Source: Crotalaria pallida (taxonomy: Eukaryota; Streptophyta; Magnoliopsida; Fabales; Fabaceae). From it: 64,000 bases of DNA. Made by a program: the position numbers and the translations under genes. Below the pieces are notes generated by a model, which was not told the DNA's origin, searched no databases, and saw only the letters and a program-made list of their open reading frames with translations. The stretch is from NCBI GenBank assembly GCA_037953625.1, contig CM075652.1, forward strand, positions 52,879,501-52,943,500, given 5' to 3'. The first letter of the stretch is position 1, and every line of letters begins with the position of its first letter. Of the stretch, positions 22,996-34,818 are shown one piece after another.

Positions 22996-23049
22996 AATAA
23001 ATAACATGATTTTATATAAAAATGAATCTGTAGAGTTGGATGGGTAGAT

Positions 23050-23570
23050 AAAAACATTGAAAATCAAAACTTTGTACTAGTTCAATCGGTTGAGTGACTC
23101 TAGAGTATTCGTCGAAGATTGTTTTATGAGTCTTATGTCATGTGTTAAGATGATTAAGTGAGATGTATATGGGCTAGAGTAACCCTTGTACTTGCTCCGG
23201 AATTGTCACGATCCAGGGAAGTCTATCCCATGTAATAGCCCTTCAATGACCTATGAACGCTTGCATGGAAGGCTTGGGCGAGAGGCAAGCTAATCTGACC
23301 TACATCAATAAGCTAAGGGAAAACGTGAGCTCACCCAAACCTAGATAAAGGCATGGCCAGTAAGTAAACTGTGAGACTTAAGCATGAAGCAAATCATCAT
23401 AGAATGATTCATTGAATGAAGATAAGCACTTGATTATCTATTATAATAGAAGATCACCACTCATCAAATTGAGATAAAATTACACGGGGATTATCCTTAT
23501 AAATAAGGGGTAAATAGGTGTAGTGGTGAGATTTTACGTTTTTTGATTTCTCACAAAACGTACAAAATTA
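23050..23570. other. Unassigned, possible LTR-derived DNA
   Basis: No ORF with a recognised family. The sequence around 23440-23520 (ATTATCTATTATAATAGAAG, GGGGATTATCCTTATAAATA) resembles the AGATTATCCTTA-type words of the LTR-like region at 5190-5285, so it may derive from the same kind of gypsy LTR. Confidence 0.28.
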
Positions 23571-23578
23571 GATTCAAA

Positions 23579-23675
23579 TAACTGGTTGTAGGAATGACAT
23601 AATCGGTTAACAAAGTGTAAATTTGCAGTAAAATAACTAGTTACTTAACTAGTTAGCAAGCTAACTAACCAATTA
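23579..23675. repeat. Palindrome group of the TAACTAGTTA type
   Basis: TAACTGGTTG (23579) and TAATCGGTTA (23600) are 21 bases apart. TAACTAGTTA occurs at 23634 and 23646, and TAACCAATTA at 23666, 20 bases after the latter. The arrangement matches the palindrome pairs in the LTRs of this window. Confidence 0.6.
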
Positions 23676-23699
23676 TCTGAGAGCAAAATTTTCAATAAA

Positions 23700-24545
23700 A
23701 TTCTTTCTTGGTTAACAATCAATTACAACCAATTAATCAATCAATATTATGAACTCTTAGAACACTTATGAAGCATTGTGACACAAATTCAAATATTGAA
23801 ACAATTTCAATGCAAATCAAATCAAAAATCAAATGACCAATTAAAAGTCTAAACTAAGAGTTAGGGACAGAAAATTTAAACGCTATGATTTATCCTGGTT
23901 CACTCACCAACCACTGAGAGTTGCATCCAGACCTCCGCTTCTGGTTTGGGAAATATGCTTTGCACCATGATTTTGAAATTAGTTATTTGTACAGACATGC
24001 TTAGGAGATTAATCACTTGACAAGCTCTCAGCCACAAAGGATCCATCACCCTTGCTACTGTACAAATATACTACAACTCTTCAAAAGCCCTTGTGCAACG
24101 ACTATTCTATGAAGATCCCTCACTTTCTAGAATACTCTTGATTTAGAGATACCTCACTCCTTAATCTATTTGAATGGGTTGTTGTTGCTTTCTAATAACA
24201 CCTCACATGCAAAATACAACTCGAAATACAACACTAATTCTTGAATCTTAAATGATGAACAATGAACAATTATGAAATTGAGATTACAAATGTGAAAGAG
24301 ATGAAAAGAATATGAAAGTTTCTTTAGCTCTTCTTAGAGAATTTTGGCTTAAGGGTTTCTGAGTATTTGAAAAATGAAAAATAGTTGTGTGATACCCTTT
24401 GACAGTGGGGATTTATATGTCAAGTCGGTTAATTAGTTAGTTTGATGAAAACATTGATTTTGACCTTTAACTGTCAGGATAACCGGTTACAATTCTTTTT
24501 AATTGGTTAACGGGTTCTATATTGTTGATGGGCCGAAATAGAAAT
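23700..24545 (-). repeat. Possible SIRE-like LTR fragment
   Basis: The plus strand contains TGATTTATCCTGGTTCAC at 23886-23903, the reverse complement of GTGAACCAGGATAAATCA in the E4 LTR (56109-56126 and 60235-60252). The region also has a palindrome pair TAACCGGTTA (24480) and TAATTGGTTA (24500) with 20-base spacing. Both suggest a related copia LTR in minus orientation. Ends are not resolved and there is no partner LTR. Confidence 0.42.
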
Positions 24546-25721
24546 AAGAAAGTTCAATAGCCATAACCCTTCGCGAAAGGCTATGAACTTATTATAAATA
24601 GTTTATGGTCCCCAAGTCATTTGTATTCAATTCCCTTCTCTAACATTCCATCATTAGAAAAGGCTTAGGAGCAATTGTGCACTCATGACTTGGAAGACCA
24701 AAGAACCTTCATGTTCGTCATGGACATGAATTACGATACAAGATCAAGGATAAGTTCTTACGTTCACCACATTCTTCATGAATATGTATAAGTACACTTC
24801 CGCTCTATTACTTCTTGATGATTTGACATTAATGTATTCTGGTTAGATAATATATTTTATCTCTTTAGTATATCCCATCAATTTTCCAACAGAGGGAAAA
24901 TCAAAGCTTAATCTAGGAAGACGATTTGGGGATTTGGTATCAAATCAACTCCCATTCGTCAATTTGGTGTCAGATCCTCCCTTTTTTAATTAATTAACGG
25001 GAATTGTAAACTTATTTTTATTTTTTTGTTATTTATGATATTAACTCAATTTATTGGGGTATTATGAGTTGTGAAATTTTGTTCAATATTTTCTAGAAAT
25101 TTGACAATAGCATTTCAAAAATTTGGATTGTTGGTTGTGTTTGATGTTTCTCTCTTTTCTCCTCCTCATTTTCTACCATTAAAATACTCTTGCCTTTCAT
25201 TCATAGATTGTCCCAATTCTAGATCAACTTCGAAATAGGGACAAAAATGATTTTATCCCCACTAACAATTTTTTTATGCACGATTCCTAATCCGGGAGGG
25301 ACAAAGGCAAGAAGGCCAGTGTGGATGCTTTTATTGTCTTCATTTCGTTGCCACTAAACAGAACTACTACCAACTATCATGTTTTCACTTCCCATAAAAT
25401 AGTTGGTTCTTTTTTTATTTTATTTTATTTTTTGCACCCTTTGCTAGGTTGTCGATTCCTCTTATTCTTTAAACTCTTGCTATGTTGATTTTCTGGTGAT
25501 ATTGGGATTTCAAGAATCAAGATCTGGTTTTGAATTGTTTATTTTATGGGGAAATTTGGGGATGTATAATGGGTAGTTCATGGTGACTGGTGATGTTGGC
25601 TAGCTGAACCTTCAATGCGTAGTTTTAGTGTGATTTTGTTTATAGGTATTATTTCTAGGGCTTTTGTGGTATAATGGTGGATAGGGAGGGTGGGTGCTGA
25701 AGGTGAAGATGTTTCAAGGGA
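24546..25721. other. Intergenic DNA, no gene seen
   Basis: A segment at 24530-24980 has an LTR-like feel (TTGGTATCAAATCAACTCCC near 24933) but no paired end. The rest, to the TTGGG target site of solo LTR B, shows no coding sequence or repeat I can name. Confidence 0.3.
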
Positions 25722-26343
25722 TTGGGTGTGATACCCTGCCTTAATTAATACACTAATTACCCATTAGAATTTGGTTACTCAAAAATTTCTTTCTTAAACT
25801 CAATTACTTAGAAAAATTCTCCGTAAAATTGGACGCAGTTTACTTTGTTTTATGGACTTTCCAAAAATATAGTTTTCCTACTAAACATGTAATTAAAATA
25901 TTTTCATAATCACAGAACAACCAGATAGCATAATTTAAAATGTATTTACAAATACTTGAAGTAGTTTAATTTTCCAAAAGTAATATAAACATAAAGTGTT
26001 CCAATTATAACTCAAGACTAAGACATGATCACCACACTAACTACTAGTGTACTCTACTCGGCCAATACTAGTGCAGCTCCTTTCCTGAACCTGTATAAAA
26101 AAAGCAAGAAGGGTAGCATTACACGTAACTTAGGGAAATAACTTCTAAAAAGTCATAGTAATAAACTAAACCTAACATATTTGTAACAAAGAAAACATAT
26201 CACAATAATTCCATTCTATTTCATGTCTTCATTCTCATTTATATTCCTTAACTCGTATACTTTTCTCACGTTTCCCCTTTATTCTCATTTTCCTTTTTAT
26301 TCCATTCATGCATTTTTTTCATTATTTTCCTTTTCATTATTTG

Positions 26344-26595
26344 TCCACATGGTCACAAGGACCGCCCGGGCCATAATTCGTTTTATTCGATATCCGCAGG
26401 GTCACAGGGACCGCCTGGGTTGTGTTTAATTATCCATAGGGTCACACGGACCACCTGGGTAGTGTTTAGTTATCCCCAAAGTCACAAGGACCGTTTGGGT
26501 TGGGTTTAGTTATCCACAGGGTCACATGGACCGCCGGTGTAGTGTTTAATTATCCTCAGAGTCACAAGGACCATTTGGGTTGGGTTTAGTTATCC
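26344..26595 (-). repeat. 60-bp minisatellite in solo LTR B
   Basis: About five units of roughly 60 bp. In LTR orientation each has a core GGTCCNTGTGACC followed by CTGTGGATAA or similar and then TAAACAC-ACCCAGG-like sequence. The core is a short palindrome, GGTC and GACC around a five-base loop; in some units one G-T pair replaces G-C. It occupies the same relative place as the hairpin arrays of the other Tekay-like LTRs. Confidence 0.8.
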
Positions 26596-27350
26596 ATTAT
26601 TCCTTTTCTTATTAGCTCTTATCTCTCTTTCTTTACTTACTTATTCTTTTTCTCACTTTTAATTCCTAGTTCTATTTCCTTCTTGTTATTACTTTATCCT
26701 TACTATTCTTTCATTTCCATCAATTGATTTTCTTCTTTCTTTCTTTTCATTGATGGCTTATTATTATTATGTTCATATTATTATTATTCAAAGATTTAGA
26801 AGCCAATCATGCATTCACCACGATCATACATACACAATCATCTCCATTTTATAGTTTCCTTCAATTTCTCTTACATCATCCTATTTATAGGCTTGAACCC
26901 AATTCATGCTTAGTTTCTTTCTACTAATCTCCACCAATCTTAACTCCATCGATTCTATATTCGTTGGTTCATTTATGACTAAGTCATGTTAATTAACCTC
27001 AGTTAATTTTCTATCCCCATTAACTCCAATAAACTTAAGTCTCTTTTTATTAAACCTCAATTGATCCCCCTAAGCTTAAGTTCCTAGCTCTAACTTCACT
27101 TGATTCATTCGTTTCTCTATTCACTTCACACCACTAGCTAAACTTACAAGTGTATCATGTTCACCTCCAAACCCTAAGTTATTACTTAGATCACTACCTC
27201 AGCATCCATCAATTATCATTTACATAACAATCATACAACATCACAGACATCGTCAAATATCACATATATTCATAAGTATAAAAAATGGTTTCTTCTTCTT
27301 TTATTGAAATTATTCTATTTTTATCAAGATTAACTACCCTAAGGTTCATT

Positions 27351-27353
<3 letters not shown>

Positions 27354-27389
<36 letters not shown>
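27354..27389. repeat. (TA)n microsatellite
   Basis: Uninterrupted alternating TA of about 36 bases inside solo LTR B, close to its donor-like site. Confidence 0.9.
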
Positions 27390-27391
<2 letters not shown>

Positions 27392-28074
27392 ACCCTTAGC
27401 TATCACTATAATCAATCTAGAATTCACTCCTAAATCAAGGTAATACCAACTCCTTACCTCAAATGAAGATAGAGAGATGAAACCTCAAGCTCTAAGTTAG
27501 TTGTTCTCCTTTTCCTTTAACTCCATAGAACTTGTATCTTCCACAATTAGCTTGCAACCTCAAAACCCTAGCTTGCCACCTCTTAGAGAGCCACCAAGAG
27601 ATGAGTTGAGATGGTTCCTAGTGAGGAGTTTGTTGGAGGGAGAGGTTTCTCCTTTACTTGCTCAAGGGAGTAAGGGAGCATGAGTAAGAAAGTGTCTCCA
27701 TGGTTATGGAGAGAGAAAACACAAAGATGATGATAATGGAGATGATGTTGTTGGCGTGTTGATGGTGGTGGGGTTGGTGTTCTTAAGCTTGGTGTTGGTG
27801 ATTATGGCTTGATGATAGAGGATGGAGTGATGCTCTTGGTGTTCTTGAAGAAGAAGAAGAAGTGCAAATGAAGTGAAATGAATGAATGAGTGTTATGTTT
27901 TGTGTGGTATGAATTATGGGAATAGGAGTGAGTGTTTGTTTATGTTTGTGTGGTTGGGGTTGGATGGCTTCTTGGAGAAGCATGGGAGTGTGTGATTATA
28001 ATGTAATGGCTTCTTGAGGAAGCCACAAATTTGTGGTCCCCAAGACTCTATTTTTTTCAAGTCTGACGAGGTGG

Positions 28075-28251
28075 TAATCGATTACCTCACCAAGTAATCG
28101 ATTATCTCCTTATTTTCTCAATTATTTGGTTCCTAAAAGAATGCAGGTAATCGATTACTTCTCCAAAAGTAATCGATTATCTTATTTAATTCAATTTTAG
28201 GGTTTCTCACATAATGCTGATAATCAATTACCTCCCCAAAGTAAGTGATTA
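28075..28251. repeat. Three palindrome pairs TAATCGATTA in solo LTR B
   Basis: Pairs start at 28075/28095, 28148/28170 and 28221/28242 (spacings 20, 22, 21). The first four sites are perfect TAATCGATTA; the third pair has decayed to TAATCAATTA and TAAGTGATTA. Pairs recur about every 73 bases. Confidence 0.85.
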
Positions 28252-28398
28252 CTTTGCTTAATTTTCATATATTAAGTGCTTCTAACTCTAACACATCCTT
28301 CTCAACTCCTTTATACAATTTACTATCTTTTTCCATTAATTCTAACTTATATTTACCCTAATATTACTTGAGATTAAGAATCGGGATGTTACATTGGG

Positions 28399-28861
28399 GA
28401 GAGAAGGTGAGGAAGTTAATAACAAAATCATTTATTATTTATTTTTAAATATTTTTTAATATAAAAAAATTATTAACAAGGCTTCTATTAGACTATTACT
28501 ATGTCTAATATTGGTAATTTGGGCATGAGTTCGCGAGATCTGCCTGCTCAGCAGGTTTTGTTTGTGGCTTTCTAAGGCGGCAAGCAAGCCATTTAAAAAT
28601 ATATAAAGAAACTGTCTAATTCACAGACCACCACATAACCACACACATGCCTTAATCTCTTATTCTCTCAGCTATCTCCGTCTCTCGGCCCACTCACATT
28701 CACATTGCTCGCTCCCTTAGTCCCTCATCAATACACACTATTACCCGCTTTGTTGCCATCACCAGGCATGCACCTCCATGAACCCGATTCAGTGTAGTAT
28801 CGACTCATTTTTTTATATGCAAATAAATATATTTTTTAATGGAGCGGGGAGACTTGTGGTC
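28399..28861. other. Intergenic DNA, nothing recognised
   Basis: Between the TTGGG duplication of solo LTR B and the probable start of E1. No gene or repeat end was recognised. Confidence 0.35.
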
Positions 28862-30538
28862 TGTTAACTGGAAGTTGAAATCAACAAAAGGACGAGAATG
28901 TCGGATGCATAAGTGACGTCGACGGAAGTGTACTTAAACATTTTTGTTTAAAAGTGACTTCGAAGGAAGTGAACGTGCGATGCGACAAGGGGTCGATTTC
29001 AACAAAGGGAGTGTATCGACAACATAAGTGATGTCGAGGGAGGTGTACTTAAGTCTCACGACTTAAAAGTGACTTTGAAGGACGTGTACGTGTGTCGATA
29101 GAAGAAAGAAACGGAAGGAGAGGTCTGTGTCGAAGGTATAATGGCGTGGGAAAAGAGGAAGTCAGTGCAGTCATGTCAACATTGGAAACGAAAGAGTAAT
29201 TATGACATTATTCAAAGTTTTCCATGGCTATAAATTCCCCACCTCAGAAACTGGAAAAGCCATGAGAGAATATAGAAAAAGCCAGAGTTCACCTTCACGA
29301 ATTTTGGAAGGAAGAGAAAAGATTCAAATCCCATATAGCCTGAGTTCATGAAGGACCAAACATGTGGGATTGAGGTATTCATGAGTTGAAGAGAAAGTGG
29401 GGAAATCTTCGCTTCGAATACCTTCCTTATCCTCATGAATGGTGAAAGACCAAACATGCGGGATTGCATAGTGGTCACCTCCTGTGTATCAGATCAATGT
29501 AAGAACTTCGAGTTGGAGGAAGCATTGAATTTGATACATAAGCCTCGGTGGAACCTTTGTAATCCCTCATAAGCCAAGGTTTGTGCCTGCTAGGGTCAAA
29601 TTTTGGGCGTCTTTCCCATTAAAGAGGGAAAGGAAAAGGACCACTGATGGCATTCTACTAGAAATGTCGGGGGCAAGTCCTTTGGTTGATTGGTGGTAAA
29701 ACACCGTTAATCAAAGTACATGTCACCAATATCAATCGAATGCATCTGAGGCCGACAATAGGTCGGAAGTCAATCCCGACAGACGACCTATTTGTCGAAA
29801 TGAGCTTGATGTCGATGGGCATCCCAGAAGCAAAAGGTAGGAGCAACAAAGAGACTTAGACAAGAGTTGATTGATTGCAGTCGAAGAAGAGTGTTTGCCG
29901 AAGGGATCTCAGAAAAGATGTCACCACAAGGCTCGACAGGATATCCATGGAGCCCAAACCACGACGTGGGCAGTTACATCGTGGGGGATAGCGTAGTGGG
30001 TATTTATTTAGATCGTGGCTTCTGCAGTTATGCAGAACGTGCAAAAATAATTTGTAATAGTTTAATGGATTCCTATGCCTATAAATAGGAAGTCCTTAGG
30101 TTGTAATCGGGGTCGGTTTCTAGGTTGACACACATTGGCCAAAATCCTACACTTCTCACTGGAGCAGATAAACGGAGAAACGCCATTGTAAAGAACCTCA
30201 GCCTTCCACCCCTTTAAATTCAATGCAATCTTTACGCTTTCCAATTTACTTTCCAATGCTATTTACTTTACTGCAATTTACATTCCCGCAACTTTAAATT
30301 CCTTGCAATTTACATTCTTGCAAACTTTAAATCGCTTTCCATTTACATTCCTCGCCGCATCGTGTTCTTGGCGTCGGTTTTTATTCCCTGCCACTTTTAA
30401 ATGCTTTCCAACCCGAATACCGAAAAATACCAAAAATATGGTCAAGTTCCTTTACAAGATTACCACATAACCTGTCTTTACCCACACCCCATTCATCATT
30501 GTCAGTTCGGCAGACGTTGGACGAAAATCCCACAAACA
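28862..30538 (+). repeat. E1 5' LTR (boundaries approximate)
   Basis: Assigned by position upstream of the PBS and gag of E1. It may begin at TGTTAACTGG (28862). It contains repeated words of the type AAGTGACNTCGANGGAAGTG (28910-29070) and a TATA-like CCTATAAATAGG at 30077-30088, which would place the transcription start in the last 450 bp. No 3' LTR is available for comparison, so the ends cannot be fixed. Confidence 0.5.
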
Positions 30539-30541
30539 AAT

Positions 30542-30559
30542 TGGCACGCCCAGTGGGAC
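30542..30559 (+). promoter_or_regulatory. E1 primer-binding site
   Basis: TGGCACGCCCAGTGGGAC follows the LTR and precedes gag by 28 bases, as a reverse-transcription primer-binding site should. Its tRNA was not assigned. Confidence 0.55.
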
Positions 30560-30587
30560 AGGTTCAGAGTAACTTGTAGCCATTTGT

Positions 30588-32463
30588 ATGCGTTTGAGAA
30601 GTGGCATAACTTTGCCATCTTCATCCTCAATGGTTAATTCCAGTCAAAGTGGTCAGCAGACCACTATTATTTCAGAAATCGATACGGTTACTGTTTCGAC
30701 AGGTGCTCCTCAAATGACCGGAGGAAGTGGTTCTATCGTAGAATCAACCGTCGTAACAGCAATTCAACGGCCAAAAAATGGCCCTAATGGGGGTAATTTG
30801 ACCAGTGGGTTTACTTTTGGTAGTAATTCGACCAATGGAGGACAAGTTCCTCCCTATGGTTTGCCACCTGGCTTCGTTCCAGGGTCGAGTTTGACATGGC
30901 CTTTGAGCAGTTCCGTTGGAAGCATCAATGCAACTACAGGAGCCACTAACATGGCTTTTGTACGTTCTGCCACGGATATGGCTGACGCAAGTAACAGTTC
31001 AAGATATATGCCAATTAATCCCGTTACACATATCCGTCAATAGACTGAAGAGGCTAATGTCCAGTTGGTTGACCAACTAATGGCTCAGTTAAGTTCGGTT
31101 ATCAATCCAGCAATGCTAGTGACGAACGAGACTCGTGGGAAAATTGCTCAATACATGAAAAGATTAAATCAAGTCTTGGGAGTCGACGAAAACGAACTCA
31201 ATGAGTCCGTAAACACTCCACGAGGAGACAGAAATCTACAGAGACCGATCTTGGTACAAGGCTACCCTGACGGTCAAGACATGCGACATACTGCTCGAGT
31301 GTCGTCACCACAGCAAAATAGTAGAGTTATGACTTCATGGGATAATGTTCGTACTAATCCAAATTTCAGTGCAGGTAACGTGATGCCGGAAAATCCTCAA
31401 ACGGTGTTCCATCCTGGCATCGAAGCGCCGCCATATGTGCAGAATTCGGCGCAAGTCGCATTCATGCAAAGAGGAGAGGATCTTCAAGCGGCACTGGAAA
31501 GACAGAATTTGGCAAGACACTTACTTCGACAAGGAAGGGAGACACGAGTCGAATTGAGATTCGCTTTGACAGATTTGTTAAGTGTGAAGAGATTTGCTGG
31601 GGAGCTTATCGATGACTACTTGTCACGTTTTAGGCAAATGAGGAGTAAATGTTTTACTCCGATTCCCGTACTAGAAGTAGTTAAGATGGCAGTAACTGGT
31701 TTAGAATATCACATTTGGAAGAAGTTAGTTACTCAACATCTATTAGATTTGGCTCAATTAGCCGCTTGTGTACGGCAAATTGAAAATCTAAGGGATGAAA
31801 AAGTGAAAGGAAGGAATTCCAAAGTTCTCAAAAGAGAACGAATCCACTATGTCGATTCCCAGCCTTCCGACGGGGAGGCATTCGACAATGGCTCGGAGGT
31901 GTACGTAATAGAATTAGGAAATGAGAAACCTTATACGTGTTCCGCCTTAAAGCCATCGAAACCCGCTAATGAGAATCTGTATAAGAAAACGTGCACTTTC
32001 GACATTTCTAGGACTGAACAAGTTTTTGTTATGTTGTTAAAGGATAAACAGATTAAGTTACCTGAAGGTCATAAACTGTTGAAAAAAGATGAACTGAAAG
32101 GAAGAAAATATTGCAAATATCATAACAATTACAAACAATAATACAAATGATTGCTTTGCTTTCAGGGATTTGATTCAACATGGAATTGACAAAGGGAAGC
32201 TGAAGTTCCTAGAGAAAGACATGAAGATCAACACTAACCCATTTCAGAAAGAAGTAAACGAGGTTGATACTCAAGGGGTGTTCTCTATCAACGCAATGTC
32301 ACTGGCTCATGATTCTGAAATCTTCCGGAGTCTGGAGAATCTTTCCGACATTTCTGCAATAGAAAGTAGCTTGTGGATCTTCAGATTTGCCCAAGATGCC
32401 AAGTGCTTTATGACAAGAAATCTGCATCACGAAGGGAGAGAGAGTCCGAGAAAGAGGACTTGA
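30588..32463 (+). pseudogene. E1 gag
   Basis: Starts MRLRSG, a common gag start in this lineage, followed by a Ser/Thr/Gly-rich region. A TAG at 31041-31043 interrupts the frame, which then continues to 32141. It includes an FALTDLLSVKRFAGELIDDYLSRF-type region (about 31565-31630) and VVKMAVTGLEYHIWKKLVTQ, the C-terminal half of the capsid-like domain. The upstream part of that domain seems shortened. A frameshift near 32135 leads to NDCFAFRDLIQHG, and another lies near 32395. No zinc knuckle of the CX2CX4HX4C type was seen; YCKYHNN near 32110 is a decayed CxYH motif of this lineage. Structural protein of the virus-like particle in its active ancestors. Confidence 0.7.
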
Positions 32464-33707
32464 GGAAAAAGTTAAGAGCCAGAATTCAAGAAAGAGAACG
32501 TATTCGACGTGAGACATTCCGAGAGGCTCGTCGGCCTTTCTTGAGCCAAAGAATTTATGGAGGACGTCCCTCAAGACCAACAATGCATGGTTGGGTCATC
32601 CAGAAAGGATGGAAACAGCAGTCGGAGTCGACATCTGGTTCGGTCTATGAAGGATTGACTAGAAATCAAAAGAGGAGGCTCCAACGTATGCGTAAACTGG
32701 AGGCTAAAGAGGTCGAGATTAACGAGCTGCCCATGAACAATGAAGGTTGTCTTGTTGCAACGATGAAGCCAACAACGACTAAAAATCGACGAGGAATCAA
32801 ACAGAAAAAGGAATGGATAAGGAAGTCTGAAGGGTCTAACCAAATGAACGAGTCATATGAAGGAGATTCTGACGACAATTTAGATATCAACGTGACCGAT
32901 CAGGACATGGTAGATTCCCAAAGCAAGAAGATTAACAACCTGTCAATTAACAACGTTGGGTTGCCTTTCGACATGCAAGGAGTTCACCATGTTGAGGAAG
33001 GAGAAGGGAATGAAAGCGACGGGTCGGATGACTCATACTTAAGCGATAAAATACCTGACCTTCCTGAATGTCTTTTTCTACTTGATAGGCTCCATTTGGA
33101 AATGGACATTAGTCACATTGCACAATTCGAGCCCTTAGAAGAGAGTAAAAGGGAACATTTGAGGCCTTTGCATATCAAAGCCATCGCTGACGGAAAGCCT
33201 CTCAACAGGGTATTGGTGGATGGAGCTGCAGCCGTTAACGTCCTACCTTGGAACGTATTTAAAAGAATGGGAAAGGAAGAGGCGGATTTGATACCAACGA
33301 ATGTCGTTGTGGTCGGTTTCACGGGCAAGATTGCTCAATCACACGGTGTCACAATGTTGAAGGTTGAAGTGGGGTCCGTGGTTTGAGACACTTTGTTCGT
33401 TGTGGTTCCGTCTAAGGCCAGTTACAATATGTTGTTAGGAAGAGATTGGATCCATGTTGTGGGGGCCGTTCCTTCCGCGACTCATCAAAAATTGATTCTG
33501 TGGAATCAAGAAAACAAAGTGGAGGTTATTGCTGCAAATGATAGCCCTTGTTACATGCAGCAGATGCATGTAGACTTCAAAGTCTACAACCCAAACATTC
33601 AGCCTATACGACTTGATGCTGATCATTTCCAGAAACCCATAGTAGATAAATGTTTGATGAAAAACTATGGGATTTCAATTGTCGATATGGACAAGGCCGT
33701 CGAGTAG
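32373..33707 (+). pseudogene. E1 protease region
   Basis: A Lys/Arg/Glu-rich linker (32420-32540), then an acidic spacer, then an aspartic protease with RVLVDGAAAVNVLPWNVFKR (about 33205-33265). The DGA triplet is the active-site motif, here DGAA instead of the usual D-G/S-G/A-S. A TGA at 33384-33386 interrupts the frame; past it, VVVPSKASYNMLLGRDW continues the protease C-terminus. A frameshift near 33700 joins to the RT frame. It would release gag and pol products in an active element. Confidence 0.75.
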
Positions 33708-34818
33708 CGGCCTTCAATCAGTAACGATGGTTGACCGACAATTGGAAAGACCGTCGGCTTACGTAGCCGATAGAATGCAGTGCACCATTCAGACAGGTGC
33801 ATTCCAGGATTGTATTGTCGATGATAGTCCTTTGGGATTTGAGAGACCATGGACAGAAGAGGAATCGCAGTTCATCAGTGAAGATCCCAGAGATGAAGTG
33901 AATTTGGGAACGGCTGAAAAGCCGAAACCCATTTATGTGAGTTCGTTGTTGAAAGAGGAGTTCCGACAAATGCTCATCAACCTCATTAGGAAGAACAAAG
34001 ATTGCTTTGCGTGGGAATACAAGGACATGCCAGGACTCGACAGGGAGTTGGTTGAACATAGGCTGACTTTACGGCCTGATCATAAACCAATCAAACAGGC
34101 TGTTCGACGTTTTGCACCTGATGTAGTCCTCAAGATTAAAGAAGAAATAGAAAGACCGTTGAAAGCAAAGTTTATCATAACGGCAAGGTATGTCGAATGG
34201 ATGGCAAATATAGTACCCGTTATAAAGAAAAACGGAAAGATGCGACTTCGTGTCGACTTCAGGGATCTAAATTCTGCCACACCAAAAGACGAATATTCTA
34301 TGCTGATAGCAGACATGTTGGTAGACTTAGCGTCTTGCCATGAGGTAATGAGTTTGCTAGATGCTTTTTCAGGTTATAATCAGATTTTCATTGCTGAAGG
34401 CGACGTGTTGAAGACTTCATTCAGATGCCCTGGCGCTATTGGAAACTTTGAATGGGTAATGATGTCGTTCGGACTCAAGAATGCAGAAGCTACATACCAA
34501 AGAGCAATGAACTTGATTTTCCATGATATGATTGGCAAGTTCTTGGAAGTATACATTGACGATGTAGTGATCAAGTCCAAGACTCGAGAGAAGCATCTAG
34601 AAAGCCTGGAAAAGGCATTCGACAGGATGAGGAAACACAACTTGAAAATGAATCCCATCAAGTGCACCTTTGGAGTCACAGCTGGTCAATTCTTAGGATT
34701 TCTCGTCCACAGAAATGGCCTCGAAGTCGATAAGAACAAAGCCAAAGCAATGATAGAAGCATCTCCTCCGACAAACAAGAAAGAGGTACAGTCATTCCTT
34801 GGCAAAGTGAATTATTAA
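33667..34818 (+). pseudogene. E1 reverse transcriptase
   Basis: 383-codon open stretch with gypsy RT order. CFAWEYKDMPGLD precedes the catalytic part; the fingers region has VPVIKKNGKMRLRVDFRDLN; the palm has LLDAFSGYNQI with its first catalytic Asp and VYIDDVVIKSK with the catalytic Asp pair (34551-34562). FLGFLVHRNGLEVD follows. It ends in a stop near 34816, caused by a small frameshift inside the FLGKVNYLRRF region; the next frame starts at about 34812. It copies element RNA into DNA. Sequence is typical of the Tat lineage. Confidence 0.85.

Larger units (their letters stand above)
25727..28393 (-). mobile_element. Solo LTR B of a Tekay-like gypsy element, minus orientation
   Basis: On the minus strand it begins TGTAACATCCCG and ends GGGTATCACA. 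Perfect 5-bp duplications TTGGG flank it (25722-25726 and 28394-28398). No gag or pol lies inside, so it is a solo LTR of 2667 bp. In LTR orientation it carries palindrome pairs TAATCGATTA 130-320 bases from its start, a donor-like GAGGTAAGG (GT at 27457-27456), a minisatellite (26344-26595), and an acceptor-like ATACAGGT (AG at 26092-26091). The segment GTGTAATGCTACCCTTCTTG just before the acceptor is also present in E5 at 63151-63170, tying the two LTRs to one family. Confidence 0.88.
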
